A stretch of 64,000 nucleotides of DNA from NCBI RefSeq assembly GCF_026004115.1, contig NZ_BPIM01000001.1:2088501-2152500 (forward strand), read 5' to 3'. Every line of letters begins with the position of its first letter. Within the stretch, counting starts at the first letter, position 1. Both the position numbers and the translations under genes were made by a program. Under the pieces are notes generated by a model. The model was not told the DNA's origin. It worked only from the letters and a program-made list of their open reading frames with translations, and did no database searches. This document shows, in pieces, positions 1 through 9,484 of the stretch. The stretch comes from Meiothermus sp. GTDB taxonomy: Bacteria > Deinococcota > Deinococci > Deinococcales > Thermaceae.

Positions 1-732
1 GCTTGTCCAAATAATGATGATAAAGGCTATGAAACTTGGTATCCATCACTTTTAGGGGTTGCTAAAGCTTCGGGGGTCGCGATAACAAAGGATATTTATG
101 AATATGCTTCTGAGCCAGAGTTGGTGCTCATTTCTTTGGAGTATAACAAGATCATTCGGATTGACCGTTTTATTTCGCAGCGTCTATATAACATTCATTT
201 TTCGAAGTTGCCGAAGTATCGTGGTGTTTATACGTCAATCTGGCCGATTTTGAATGGTGAAAGAGAATCTGGCGTCACTTTGCATACATTAAGCGCCGGT
301 GTTGATGATGGTGATATTGTTGGTCAAATTGCCTTTCCGATAGGTATTTCTATAACGGCCCGCCAGTTATATCAACTCTATATGGATCACGCCTTTGAGC
401 TCTATCAGCAATACCTAGAACTCCTAATTTCCAAGCCCATCAGGGGTATACCTCAAAATCACAGTCAAGCAAGCCTCTATAATCGCAAATCGCTTGACCT
501 TACTAGAGATTCGATAATTTCTCTTGATATGACCAGTGAAGTGATTATTAGGAAGGTGCGAGCTTTTTATTTTCCTGAATATCAAGTGGCCCGCTTTGAG
601 GGCCGTGGAGTCAAGCAGGCTTGGGTAGTAGGTTCTTCAAGTCATATGCCTGGTTCTAAACTAGCAGAGACCTCGATGAGTGCAGTGTATGTGGCTTCAG
701 ATGGATTGGCTGTAGAGCTAGTGTGGGCCTAA
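1..732 (+). CDS. Sugar N-formyltransferase (5' end outside window)
   Basis: The reading frame is open from base 1, so the gene is truncated by the window edge. The visible part contains NIHFSKLPKYRG followed by VDDGDIVGQ, the Asn-x-His and Asp of the catalytic triad of the methionyl-tRNA-formyltransferase fold, which uses N10-formyltetrahydrofolate. In small sugar formyltransferases such as QdtF and WlaRD this domain formylates an amino group of a dTDP-amino sugar. The next two genes make exactly such a 3-amino sugar, so the product is probably a dTDP-3-formamido-3,6-dideoxyhexose for surface polysaccharide. Base composition is clearly more AT-rich than the rest of the window, suggesting transfer. 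Family is clear; substrate is inferred from context. Confidence 0.75.
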   Translation, partial: ACPNNDDKGYETWYPSLLGVAKASGVAITKDIYEYASEPELVLISLEYNKIIRIDRFISQRLYNIHFSKLPKYRGVYTSIWPILNGERESGVTLHTLSAGVDDGDIVGQIAFPIGISITARQLYQLYMDHAFELYQQYLELLISKPIRGIPQNHSQASLYNRKSLDLTRDSIISLDMTSEVIIRKVRAFYFPEYQVARFEGRGVKQAWVVGSSSHMPGSKLAETSMSAVYVASDGLAVELVWA

Positions 733-741
733 AGGAGAAAC

Positions 742-1152
742 ATGCCACTTGACCAAGTGCGAATTATAACCCTTCCCAAGATTAGTGATCCCAGGGGAAA
801 CCTGACCTTTGTCGAGGAAAATCGCCACGTTCCCTTTGAAATCAAGCGTGTTTATTACCTTTACGATGTGCCTGGTGGTGAAGTACGGGGGGGTCATGCG
901 CACCACGAACTAGAACAACTCATTATCGCAGCTTCTGGAAGTTTTGACATTATCCTTGATGATGGCTATGTGCGGCATCGCTTTCATTTGAACCGTTCTT
1001 ATTTTGGCTTGTATGTGCCTCGAATGATTTGGCGTGAAATGGATAACTTTTCCTCGGCCTCGGTCTGCTTGGTTCTCGCATCAAATTACTTCGATGAGGC
1101 TGACTACATCCGAGACTATGCTGAATTTGTAAAGATGGTTCGCAATGGATAG
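742..1152 (+). CDS. dTDP-4-keto-6-deoxyglucose 3,4-ketoisomerase (QdtA/FdtA type)
   Basis: A 136-residue single-domain cupin of the WxcM/FdtA family. The motif [10 protein letters not shown] near residue 50 carries the conserved His pair that moves protons between C3 and C4 of dTDP-4-keto-6-deoxyglucose, giving the 3-keto sugar for transamination. Length is normal for the family. An AAAGGAG ribosome site precedes the ATG, and the end overlaps the next start by 8 bases, implying coupled translation with the aminotransferase. Whether the product has the gluco (QdtA) or galacto (FdtA) configuration cannot be read from the sequence. Confidence 0.85.
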   Translation: MPLDQVRIITLPKISDPRGNLTFVEENRHVPFEIKRVYYLYDVPGGEVRGGHAHHELEQLIIAASGSFDIILDDGYVRHRFHLNRSYFGLYVPRMIWREMDNFSSASVCLVLASNYFDEADYIRDYAEFVKMVRNG

Positions 1153-2257
1153 AGTGCCTTTTCTGGATCTCAAAGCCGCTTACCACGAACTCAAGACGGA
1201 GATTGACAGTGCTGTTCTGCGCTCGTTGGATAGTGGCTGGTACATCGGTGGTTCGGATGTAGAAGCCTTCGAGGCAGCCTTTGCCGAGTATTGTGGAGCG
1301 GAGTTTTGTGTGGGTGTCGGGAACGGACTTGATGCCTTGCATCTGGTGTTGAGAGCTTTTGGCATAGGCCCTGGCGATGAGGTAATTGTGCCCAGCAACA
1401 CCTATATTGCTACCTGGCTGGCGGTGTCTTACACGGGCGCAAAACCAGTGCCTGTCGAGCCGGAGGAACGCACCTACAACCTGAATCCCGAGCTTGTAGA
1501 GGCTGCTATAACACCCCGCACAAGGGCCATTATTCCTGTTCACCTGTATGGCCAGCCAGCTGATCTCGATCCGATTCTGTCTATTGCCCAGCGATATAAC
1601 TTGCGGGTGCTTGAAGATGCGGCGCAGGCGCATGGGGCACGTTACAAAGGACAAAGAATTGGGGCACACGGCGATGCAGTGGCTTGGAGTTTCTACCCCG
1701 GCAAAAACCTGGGCGCGATGGGAGATGCAGGGGCTGTTACTACCAATAACCGCGAGGTTGCCGAAATAGTCCGAATGCTGCGCAACTATGGCTCCAAGGT
1801 CAAATATGTCAACGAGATAACGGGCTACAACAGCCGCCTTGACCCACTTCAGGCCGCAGCACTTGGGGTCAAACTGGTTCACCTTGACGAATGGAATGCA
1901 CGTCGCCAAAAGATCGCTGCTTTCTACCTCAGAGAGCTGGCTGATACCGGTCTGATGTTGCCCTATGTGCCCGACTGGGCCGAGCCTGTTTGGCATTTGT
2001 TTGTGGTTCGCTCCCCAGAGCGGGATCGCTTGCAAAGGCACCTTGAAGATAGAGGTATCAGTACCCTTATTCACTATCCCATCCCCCCTCACCTTCAGCG
2101 AGCCTATGTTGAGATGCAGCTGCCAGAAGGAAGCCTCCCCCTCTCCGAAGCCATTCATCGGGAGGTGCTTTCCTTACCGATTGGTCCGCACCTGAGTATG
2201 GAGCAGGCAGGTCGTGTGGTGGAAGCTGTCCAGTCCTTTGCATGGGCTCGATACTGA
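1145..2257 (+). CDS. dTDP-3-amino-3,6-dideoxyhexose aminotransferase (DegT/DnrJ/EryC1; QdtB/FdtB type)
   Basis: A 370-residue fold-I PLP enzyme of the DegT/DnrJ/EryC1/StrS family. It begins [10 protein letters not shown], has EDAAQAHGA (Asp near 158) to bind the PLP ring nitrogen and the aldimine Lys in [13 protein letters not shown] (Lys near 187). It should aminate the 3-keto sugar made by the preceding ketoisomerase, using glutamate as donor. It overlaps both neighbours (8 bases upstream, 16 downstream), so it belongs to one transcript with the formyltransferase, the isomerase and the flippase gene. Confidence 0.85.
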   Translation: MDRVPFLDLKAAYHELKTEIDSAVLRSLDSGWYIGGSDVEAFEAAFAEYCGAEFCVGVGNGLDALHLVLRAFGIGPGDEVIVPSNTYIATWLAVSYTGAKPVPVEPEERTYNLNPELVEAAITPRTRAIIPVHLYGQPADLDPILSIAQRYNLRVLEDAAQAHGARYKGQRIGAHGDAVAWSFYPGKNLGAMGDAGAVTTNNREVAEIVRMLRNYGSKVKYVNEITGYNSRLDPLQAAALGVKLVHLDEWNARRQKIAAFYLRELADTGLMLPYVPDWAEPVWHLFVVRSPERDRLQRHLEDRGISTLIHYPIPPHLQRAYVEMQLPEGSLPLSEAIHREVLSLPIGPHLSMEQAGRVVEAVQSFAWARY

Positions 2258-3666
2258 AGGCCACTCTAGTTCTGGGTAGCGGCTCGTTCGTAAGCCTGCT
2301 GGCAGGTTTTGTCTCGAACAAGGCTTATGCGGTTTTGGTGGGGCCGGAAGGGGTAGGGCTGCTTGGATTGTTGCAAGGTTTATTGGGCTTGGCAGCCTTG
2401 ACGGCTGGCGTGGGTCTTTCATCGGGCTTGGTGCGCTTTGGTGCACTTTATGCTAGCAAAGATGACCTGACAGCCATAGCCGCCTTGCAAAAGGCTGCCT
2501 GGCAAATCTACCTATATTTTTCAGGCTCCGTGGCCCTGATGATGCTTATTTTTAGCCAACCTATTGCCGACCATATGCTAGCGGACAGCCCGTTTTGGGT
2601 GGTGGTACTGGTTGTGTTGGCGATGCTATTGAGTTTAGCAGCTGGGGTGCAAATCGGTATTATCAATGCGCATCATCGGGTGAGAATACTGGCCCAAGTG
2701 ACGGCAATTTCCAGTGTGTTTGGGGCGGTTTGGGGAGTTGTACTGGTCTGGTTTTGGCGTGAAGCGGCAGTACCTTGGCTGGTATTAGGTATGCCAGTGG
2801 CCCAAATAGTGCTATCAACCTACTTTGTTGGGGAACTGAACTTACCGAGAGTACCGTCCAATGCCGCAAAGGTAAAGGAAGCTAGGGTACTGCTGCTGCG
2901 TTTTGGTTTGCCCTACACCGGAAGCCAGCTCGTCGGTAGTGCTGTACAGCTTGCCATGCCATTTCTGGTGCTATATCAGCTTGGACAGGAGAACGTAGGA
3001 TATTACAGAGCGGCGGTACTCTATTCAACAGCATATATTGGTTTTTTGCTGAGTGCTCTGGGTCAGGATTTTTATCCTCGTTTGTCGGCATTAAAAGACC
3101 AACCTCAAGCCTTCCAAAAAGCCATAGACGTTCAGCAGAAATTTCTGCTGCTGCTCGGTAGCCCGCTGGTTGTACTTTCGCTGGTATTAGCTCCTGTGGC
3201 TGTCACGCTTTTGTTTTCATCGGAGTTCAAACCAACTGTCGGTGTATTGCAGTGGCAACTGGTAGGGGATTTGCTACGTTTTGTGAGCTGGACGCTGGGC
3301 TTTGCGGTATTGACGGTCTTGCCAAGTCGCACCTACCTTCTAACGGAAACCTTGGGTGGCGGTATGCTGCTGGGCTTTAGCTTATGGGGAATGCAACAAT
3401 TTGGTTTGCAGGGCTTAGGTATTGGCTGGATGGCGGCCTATGCTGGCTATTTACTGGTTCTGACCGTAACCTTGAGTCTTAAGAGGATTTGGATACCGTC
3501 TTTGTCAAATGTGGGTTTGCTGCTGTTATGCCTGGGGATAGCTGTGCTGATCAAGGTTATTTCTGCGCCTTTGGCTCTGATTATTGCTTTATTATGGGTG
3601 TTGGCGTGCGGGTTCTTGCTGGCCAAGCATGTACTCCAGTCCAGAGTGAAGGGTGTAGAGCTATGA
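2242..3666 (+). CDS. Wzx-like O-antigen/polysaccharide flippase
   Basis: A 474-residue polytopic membrane protein with about 12 or more hydrophobic segments along its whole length. Its start, [36 protein letters not shown] cut here to its pattern, has the GSG...N+[15 protein letters not shown] form seen in O-antigen translocases of the MATE/MOP (Wzx) superfamily. It would move undecaprenyl-diphosphate-linked oligosaccharide units across the inner membrane. The start overlaps the aminotransferase end and the stop overlaps the next glycosyltransferase start (ATGA). Specificity cannot be predicted. Confidence 0.8.
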   Translation: MGSILKATLVLGSGSFVSLLAGFVSNKAYAVLVGPEGVGLLGLLQGLLGLAALTAGVGLSSGLVRFGALYASKDDLTAIAALQKAAWQIYLYFSGSVALMMLIFSQPIADHMLADSPFWVVVLVVLAMLLSLAAGVQIGIINAHHRVRILAQVTAISSVFGAVWGVVLVWFWREAAVPWLVLGMPVAQIVLSTYFVGELNLPRVPSNAAKVKEARVLLLRFGLPYTGSQLVGSAVQLAMPFLVLYQLGQENVGYYRAAVLYSTAYIGFLLSALGQDFYPRLSALKDQPQAFQKAIDVQQKFLLLLGSPLVVLSLVLAPVAVTLLFSSEFKPTVGVLQWQLVGDLLRFVSWTLGFAVLTVLPSRTYLLTETLGGGMLLGFSLWGMQQFGLQGLGIGWMAAYAGYLLVLTVTLSLKRIWIPSLSNVGLLLLCLGIAVLIKVISAPLALIIALLWVLACGFLLAKHVLQSRVKGVEL

Positions 3667-4601
3667 ACGAATCACTGGTGAGTGTGCTAATCCCAGTCTA
3701 CAATCACGCTCGCTACGTGCGCCAATGTCTGGATAGTCTGCTGACAGAGGGTTGGTCCAACCTCGAGGTTCTAGTTACGGATGATGGTTCGACAGATAAC
3801 TCCTTCGAAGTAATCCAAGAGTGGCGTACTGAGCATCCAAATGCCTTTGTACGATTTGAACTTACAAAGCAAGAAAATCAGGGTCTCACAAAAACCCTCA
3901 ACCGCTTGGTAGCCAAAGCCAAGGGTGAGTTTGTGACTTTGGTAGCCAGTGATGATTACCTGCTGCCTGGAGGCATCTCCGCACGAATTGAATCTATGCA
4001 GGAACACCCCAACTGGTTTGGAATAATTGGCAATGCATGGATCATTGACCCCTCCGGTAACTTGATACATGAGGATGGCACACTTGTATTTAAGGGTAGA
4101 AGGAGAGGAATTTTTGGCAATACCGATACTTTAAAGCGTGAACTACTAATAAGATGGTGGTCTCCAGGCCCAACTTTACTTTTGCGACGAGATTGTTTTG
4201 ATTCAAAGAAAGGATTGGGTCTGTATGATGAAACTGTCTCTTTCGAGGATAGAGACTATTACATTCGTTTGTTGGCTCGTAACGCCTTGGGTTTCGTGGA
4301 TTATCCAGTGGCAGCTTACCGTGTAGATATGGTTCGTTTAGCTACACCGCCATCTCCAAAAATGTTGATGGATGAGGTGCGTTCGGAACTTAAGAACCTA
4401 AAGCAATTTTCCGGTTTTGAGCAGTTTGTTTTATGGTGTAGAGCACACCGTACGCTGGCTAAACTGTCACTTAGAGAAAATCCTCAGTTCTTATTTGGCA
4501 AAGCTAAGGCTATTGTTGTTTCAAGGAGTTTGGGCCGCCATTCAACTACAGCATTGGGTTTACCTGCGATTAAGAACCCTGTCTTCAAACTAATTCCATG
4601 A
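3663..4601 (+). CDS. Family 2 glycosyltransferase
   Basis: A 312-residue GT-A fold enzyme. The N-terminus has SVLIPVYNHARYVRQCLDSL, then VTDDGSTDNS for nucleotide binding, ASDDYLLPGG as the metal-binding DXD-like motif near residue 95, and EDRDYYIRL as the acceptor-side acidic motif. The start chosen is the ATG at 3663, in an ATGA overlap with the flippase stop; an in-frame extension upstream lies wholly inside the flippase gene and is unlikely. It would add one sugar to the lipid-linked repeat unit; donor and acceptor are unknown. Confidence 0.85.
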   Translation: MNESLVSVLIPVYNHARYVRQCLDSLLTEGWSNLEVLVTDDGSTDNSFEVIQEWRTEHPNAFVRFELTKQENQGLTKTLNRLVAKAKGEFVTLVASDDYLLPGGISARIESMQEHPNWFGIIGNAWIIDPSGNLIHEDGTLVFKGRRRGIFGNTDTLKRELLIRWWSPGPTLLLRRDCFDSKKGLGLYDETVSFEDRDYYIRLLARNALGFVDYPVAAYRVDMVRLATPPSPKMLMDEVRSELKNLKQFSGFEQFVLWCRAHRTLAKLSLRENPQFLFGKAKAIVVSRSLGRHSTTALGLPAIKNPVFKLIP

Positions 4602-5393
4602 AAAAGCTGGCAGTTCTTATTCCTGTGTACAACGACTCAAAAGGTCTTGAAATAACACTGGATGCTTTGATAAATCAAGCTGAGTGCACTGGATATATGG
4701 GTCGTTGATGACGGAAGTGATATTCCTATACAACTACCAAAATCCGATAGTCGCCTAACATTTATTTGCTGAGAACACCATACAACCTGGGTATTGTTGG
4801 GGCTTTGAATGCGGGTCTGAGGCGAATCCTCCAGGAGGAATACCCCTACATTGCCCGTCTTGACGCGGGAGACATACCGTTGCCCGGGCCGTTTTACCAA
4901 ACAACTTGCACTTTTTGAATCAAACCCCAAATTGGGCCTTGTAGGAACACATGCTGAATTTGTAGACCTAGAGGGGCGACTACTTTATATTTGGCGGCCT
5001 CCAGCGAATCCGGCGCTTTTGCGCAAATTCATGCACTTACAAAATCCTTTTGTTCACTCCTCGGTGATGTATACCTCGGAAGCAATCCGCACAGTTGGGT
5101 TTTACAGCGAAGAATATCCGGCCTCAGAAGACTATGAGCTATTTTTTCGTATTGCAAAGCATTTTGAAATTGCCATGATTGGTGACATCCTTATGCGATG
5201 CGACCTAAATCCAAAGGGACTATCTGTTCGGAAAAGAAATGCGCAAATGCGTTCAGCGCTCTCAGTACGGTTAAGAAACTTTGATCCCAGGGTTATTGAA
5301 AGCTATAAAGGACTTGTTCGTGGCGCGATTTCAAGCATCATGCCCCTGGAGTGGGTCAACGCAATCAAACGTCAGATGTGGGGTAGGGAGTAG
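4598..5393 (+). pseudogene. Family 2 glycosyltransferase broken by three frameshifts
   Basis: The gene starts at 4598 (ATGA overlap with the previous stop) and encodes MKKLAVLIPVYNDSKGLEI in the first frame. Around 4680-4690 the family motif LDIWVVDDGSD continues one frame over; near 4765 it returns to the first frame (RTPYNLGIVGALNAG, then ARLDAGDIPLPG); near 4885 it shifts again to GRFTKQLALFESNPKLG and stays open to 5393. Joined, these segments make a normal GT2 domain of about 265 residues. Three indels in about 220 bases mean either decay or poor base calls here. As given, no functional enzyme is made; its step may be lost or the sequence may be wrong. Confidence 0.85.
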
Positions 5394-5400
5394 GCTTTAG

Positions 5401-6315
5401 ATGAAGGTTTCCGTGATTATTCCTACATGGAAAGCTGAATACTATGTTCGTCCACTCGCAGAGGTCCTCTGGCGACAAACCCGCAAACCCCTCGAGATCA
5501 TCATCATAGACTCTTCCTCTCCCGACCAAACGGCCGCAATTGCCAAAGAGATGGGCTGCCGGGTTGAGGTAATTCCCCAGTCAGAATTCAATCATGGAGA
5601 AACGCGCAACCGTGCAGCACGGCTGGCGAAGGGTGAAACCCTGGTTTTCATGACCCAGGATGCCCTGCCTGTAGACGAATTCTTTCTGCAAAAGCTGATT
5701 GAACCCATCGAGCAGGGTAGAGCCGTGGCAGCCTATGCCCGTCAAATCCCCTATCCTGATGCCAACCCCCCCGAAGCCTTTGGACGACAGTTCAACTATC
5801 CGGCTCAAAGCCACCTGCAAACTCTAGACCAACTCCCCCAGAAAGGTTTCAAAACTTTTTTTTACTCCGACGTAGCCTCGGCGGTGCGGGCCGAGGTGTT
5901 CTGGGCGATGGGGGGCTACCCCGATTGGGTGATTGTGGACGAGGATGTGTATTTGTGTGCCCAGTTGCTCCGAGCAGGGCATTCGGTGGCCTATAGTGCC
6001 GAGGCCAGGGTATGGCATTCGCATAACTATAGCCTCTCTCAGCAGTTTCGCCGACTATTCGATGTGGGGGTGTTTGTAAGTCAGGCAGGGGAGATGCTGG
6101 CGGGGGCCAAGACCAGTGGAGAAGGGCTTCGATTTGTGCGGCACATGACCACACATCTGGCCCAAAATGGTGCCTGGGGCTGGATTGTGTATGGCTGGCT
6201 CGAGGCCGCCCTCAAGTTCCTGGGTTATCAGATGGGCCGCCGCCATGGCTTGCTTCCATTGCCGCTTAAGCGTCACCTGAGCCTGCACCGGCGCTTCTGG
6301 GATGCCAGTTCCTGA
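5401..6315 (+). CDS. Family 2 glycosyltransferase, rhamnosyltransferase-like
   Basis: A 304-residue GT2 protein. It opens with VSVIIPTWKAEYYVRPL, has IIDSSSPDQTAAIA in place of the usual DDGSxD, and FMTQDALPVDEFFL as the DXD-equivalent region. That TQDA/DSSSxD pattern is shared with rhamnosyltransferases of the RfbF/RfbN kind; WVIVDEDVYLCAQLLRAGH supplies the ED acidic pair. The C-terminal hydrophobic stretch may associate with the membrane. It follows the broken glycosyltransferase by 7 bases and overlaps the start of the initiating transferase. Base composition returns to the high GC of the chromosome from here on. Confidence 0.8.
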   Translation: MKVSVIIPTWKAEYYVRPLAEVLWRQTRKPLEIIIIDSSSPDQTAAIAKEMGCRVEVIPQSEFNHGETRNRAARLAKGETLVFMTQDALPVDEFFLQKLIEPIEQGRAVAAYARQIPYPDANPPEAFGRQFNYPAQSHLQTLDQLPQKGFKTFFYSDVASAVRAEVFWAMGGYPDWVIVDEDVYLCAQLLRAGHSVAYSAEARVWHSHNYSLSQQFRRLFDVGVFVSQAGEMLAGAKTSGEGLRFVRHMTTHLAQNGAWGWIVYGWLEAALKFLGYQMGRRHGLLPLPLKRHLSLHRRFWDASS

Positions 6316-7822
6316 ACCTGCGGCATTTGCCCCAAGAAAATTGGCAACAGGCGCTAGGCTAAAGGAGATGCAGTCTCGTATTCCCAGGGTTTTGCCCTAT
6401 CCTATGGCCAGGTCGAACGCTGTGGTTGCCAGCAAACCTTGGCTCACCATTGCCACGCTTGCAGTGGGCGATGCTCTTACCCTGGCGGCCCTGATGGCCG
6501 GAACGGTCTGGGTGCGCTACGAGCTGGGTGGAGTGTACGAGTTCCAGACCTACTGGCAGCTTTGGCCAGCCTTGTTCCTGTTTGGGGCGGTCTATGCCTT
6601 ACTGGGGCTCTATCCGGGTGTGGGGCTAAGCATTCCCGAGGAAATTCGCCGGGTTTTTACCGCTACCACGGTGGTCTATTTGCTGCTGGGCTCTACCACT
6701 TTCTTATTCAAGGAAGCCGAAACCTATTCGCGGGCCATTTTTCTGGTGGCCTGGGCGCTCAGCCTGGTGGGGGTTCCGCTCGTCCGGGCCCTCCTGCGGC
6801 ACTGGTTTTCCGCACAGCCCTGGTGGGGCTATCCGGTGGTGGTGTTGGGGGCAGGCAAGACCGGCGAGGCGGTGGTGCAAGCCTTGCGGCAGCAGCCCGG
6901 ACTGGGCTTGAAGCCAGTGGCGTTTCTTGACGACGATCCGGCCAAGCGCGGCGAGTTCGCGGGGTTGCCGGTGATGGGCGGACTGGAACTGGCCCCCAAA
7001 ATAGCACAGGAGTGGGGTATCCGCCATGCCGTGCTGGCGATTCCCGGTGCCTCGAGGGCGCGGCTCCTGGAGGTTATCGAGCGCTATGGCAGTGCCTTCC
7101 CCAGGCTAACCCTGATTCCCAATCTGTTTGGCATGGCCAGCTTATGGGTATCGGCTACCGATATGGGGGGCATCCTGGGCCTGGATTTGCGCCACAACCT
7201 GCTACAACCCTCGGCTCGCTGGCTCAAGCGAGGGCTCGATTTACTGGGGGTGGGGCTTGGGGGCCTGCTGTTGCTGCCCCTGCTGGCCCTGCTGGCGCTC
7301 CTGATTCGCCTGGATTCACGTGGCCCGGTGCTGTTTGCTCACCCACGCATCGGCAAGGACGGAAGGCCTTTCAAGGCGCTTAAGTTTCGCACCATGGTAC
7401 ATAACGCCGACGAGGTTTTGCAAAAAGCCCTCGAGCAAGACCCTCTCCTCAAGGCCGAGTGGGAGCGCGACCACAAGCTGCGGCGCGACCCCCGCATCAC
7501 CCGCGTGGGGGCCTGGCTGCGCCGCACCAGCCTGGACGAGCTGCCACAGCTCTGGAATGTGCTAATGGGGGAGATGAGCCTGGTGGGGCCACGCCCCATC
7601 GTGCAGGCCGAGGTTGAGCGCTACGGCGACCGTTTTTCGCTTTATACCCAGGTGTTGCCCGGCATGACCGGCCTGTGGCAGGTCTCGGGCCGCAACGACA
7701 CCACCTATGCCCAGCGGGTAGCGCTGGATACCTACTACGTGCGTAACTGGTCGCCCTGGCTGGATTTCTACTTGCTGGCCCGCACGGTATGGGCGGTGGT
7801 CTGGAGTAAAGGGGCCTACTGA
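6302..7822 (+). CDS. Undecaprenyl-phosphate sugar phosphotransferase (WbaP/polyprenyl glycosylphosphotransferase family)
   Basis: A 506-residue membrane enzyme. Four to five hydrophobic segments fill residues ~45-165, followed by a nucleotide-binding-like domain ([17 protein letters not shown]), a further membrane segment (~315-340), and the catalytic Bac_transf domain with [40 protein letters not shown] and [14 protein letters not shown]. It transfers a sugar-1-phosphate from a nucleotide sugar to undecaprenyl phosphate, the first step of repeat-unit assembly. It is the last gene of the + strand operon. Start is uncertain: ATGs at 6368 and 6403 are also possible. Galactose as the sugar is the commonest case but not shown. 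Confidence 0.85.
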   Translation: MPVPEPAAFAPRKLATGARLKEMQSRIPRVLPYPMARSNAVVASKPWLTIATLAVGDALTLAALMAGTVWVRYELGGVYEFQTYWQLWPALFLFGAVYALLGLYPGVGLSIPEEIRRVFTATTVVYLLLGSTTFLFKEAETYSRAIFLVAWALSLVGVPLVRALLRHWFSAQPWWGYPVVVLGAGKTGEAVVQALRQQPGLGLKPVAFLDDDPAKRGEFAGLPVMGGLELAPKIAQEWGIRHAVLAIPGASRARLLEVIERYGSAFPRLTLIPNLFGMASLWVSATDMGGILGLDLRHNLLQPSARWLKRGLDLLGVGLGGLLLLPLLALLALLIRLDSRGPVLFAHPRIGKDGRPFKALKFRTMVHNADEVLQKALEQDPLLKAEWERDHKLRRDPRITRVGAWLRRTSLDELPQLWNVLMGEMSLVGPRPIVQAEVERYGDRFSLYTQVLPGMTGLWQVSGRNDTTYAQRVALDTYYVRNWSPWLDFYLLARTVWAVVWSKGAY

Positions 7823-7847
7823 AGAGGCCAACAAGAAACTTTGCTGC

Positions 7848-8424
7848 CTATCGTTCGCTTTGAAGCTGCCTCAGCAGAGCAGGGGCCTCTACGCTCCAAT
7901 CCCGGTAGGTCTTCTGAATTCCCTGACCCAACGGCACCCCTGCAGGCCGGAAACCGGGGGGAAAGTGTTTCAAGCCAGCCTCGAGGGCGGCTATTGCCTC
8001 TTCTTTACGCCCTAGCTGAAGCGCCAACTGGGCTTGTTGCCAATAGAAGCTAGGGCTGGCCAAGGGGAAAGTGCGATTAATTTGAGATAGCGTAGCAAGC
8101 TGTTCTTCCGGCGTCTGGGCGTATTGCAGCTTGGCCCGGTAAACCCACAGGCTTTTGGGGTTAAGCTGGGCTGCTCTTTCCAACAGCGCTCGCTCGCTCA
8201 GATCCGGAAAGTTTGGCGGCCTCGGCCAATACTTCGGGGCGATAACCTAAATGCCTTGTGTTGGCGCAGTTGTGGGTGCAGGGCCAGTACCACCAGGCCA
8301 AGAGCCCAACTGCCAATCCAATTCCAGCGAGCGGAACAGCCAAGCCCAAATTTGATCTGGGCCGATCAGGCGGTCTGCTCACCTGGCCTCTGGATTTGCC
8401 CGTAGACGGCCCCCAGGCTGGCAA
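7848..8424 (-). pseudogene. Frame-disrupted TPR tail of the upstream O-antigen-ligase-like gene
   Basis: Two overlapping fragments follow the ligase gene in other frames. The first (about 8161-8424) contains a membrane-like stretch LAVPLAGIGLAVGLLAWWYW and then RPEVLAEAAKLS. The second (7848 to about 8205) reads LSERALLERAAQLNPKSLW and goes on as TPR-like helices (EEAIAALEAGLKHFPPG). Removing one G at about 8200 would join them as AAKLSDLSERALLERAAQ. O-antigen ligase/polymerase proteins commonly carry C-terminal TPRs, so this was probably part of the 8366-9484 gene. It may be a sequencing artefact or real truncation. Confidence 0.65.
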
Positions 8425-9484
8425 AGGCCAGCATCATCACTGCTGGGTACATGCCGGTGATGTCAAAAGCCAGGGTGGCCCATAGCCCCGCAGCCCCCAA
8501 CGCCCAGGGCCAGGCTGGTGAATTCCAGCCACGCCAGAGTATCCAGCCCAGTATTCCCAGCAGCAGTAGCAGCCGCAGCCAGCCTCCAGTGGCGGCGGTC
8601 TCGAGGTAGTAGTTGTGGGCGCTGCTGAAGAGTACCCCCGGGTATTGCTGATAGGCTGCCAGAACATCCCGAAAACTGCCATTGCCGGTGCCCAGGGGCT
8701 CCTGCAGAGCAATGTTCAGGGTTTGTTGCCACATCTGAAGTCGGCTGCCGAAGCTGCCCTCGGTGGTGGCATCGCTAAGCTGTTGTTCTATAGATGCACG
8801 GGTGCCCAGGGCAGTTTGAATGGGGTGAAATGGGAGAGCAGTATCTATAGCAAATATAACCAGGCCCACAGTGCCCAGCCCTGCCAAAATACGTGGAGCG
8901 CTAATTTGCTCTCGCCATAGCCGGTATAGAAGTAGAACAAGAATGAGTAAGAGGGGCAGATAGACGGCTCGAGACCCCGACATCAGGGCCAGGTACAGGG
9001 CGCCCGTTAGCAGGAGGCCACCCAGAAGGGGCCATCTCGAGCGAAACATCCACACCATAGCCAGTGGAACGAGTACCAGGGCCTGGGCTCCGGCCACATA
9101 GTGCGCCGAGCCTGAAAAGTACATCACCAGTCCAGACCAGGCCAGTGCGAGGGTAGTTAGTAGTCCATAGCCCAACAAAAAAACATTTAACCCTACAAAA
9201 CCTATCAGATGGCCTCCGGCGGTAAAAGCGGCCAAGTAGGCAAGCTCCCACAATCCCACCAGCAAAGTATTGCTGGGTGTATAGCTCCAAAACACTGTCA
9301 CCAGACCCATTGCCCACCAGAGCCAAACAAAAGCCGGGGTTTTGAAAGTCAACAGAACTAAGCTACCAACTCCAAGACCAATCAACCATAACGGTGGCTG
9401 ATCATGGTGGGATGCGGTCTGCTGCCAGAGCCAAAAGAGTAGGCCAAGAATCCCCAACGAGAAAAGCTTAAACAGCGATTTCAT
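8366..9484 (-). CDS. O-antigen ligase/polymerase-like membrane protein (Wzy_C)
   Basis: A 372-residue protein of about 10-11 hydrophobic segments. The large loop near residues 220-290 has GSFGSRLQMWQQTLNIAL, GTGNGSFRDVL and SSAHNYYLETAATGGW, the pattern of the WaaL/PglL/Wzy_C family, in which a periplasmic loop transfers a lipid-linked glycan to an acceptor. The start overlaps the end of the preceding gene by 17 bases. The original protein probably ran on into the TPR segment at 7848-8424 through one or two frameshifts. Placed after pilin genes, it may glycosylate pilin; polymerisation or ligation of the surface polysaccharide made next door is the alternative. Confidence 0.75.
   Translation of the reverse strand: MKSLFKLFSLGILGLLFWLWQQTASHHDQPPLWLIGLGVGSLVLLTFKTPAFVWLWWAMGLVTVFWSYTPSNTLLVGLWELAYLAAFTAGGHLIGFVGLNVFLLGYGLLTTLALAWSGLVMYFSGSAHYVAGAQALVLVPLAMVWMFRSRWPLLGGLLLTGALYLALMSGSRAVYLPLLLILVLLLYRLWREQISAPRILAGLGTVGLVIFAIDTALPFHPIQTALGTRASIEQQLSDATTEGSFGSRLQMWQQTLNIALQEPLGTGNGSFRDVLAAYQQYPGVLFSSAHNYYLETAATGGWLRLLLLLGILGWILWRGWNSPAWPWALGAAGLWATLAFDITGMYPAVMMLAFASLGAVYGQIQRPGEQTA

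Noticed and set aside
950-2158. Long open frame on the minus strand opposite the aminotransferase gene
   Set aside because: It is a shadow: no domain, no ribosome site, and the + strand gene has full family motifs.
3489-3662. Longer start for the first complete glycosyltransferase
   Set aside because: The extension lies in the flippase gene; the ATGA overlap start gives the normal GT2 N-terminus.
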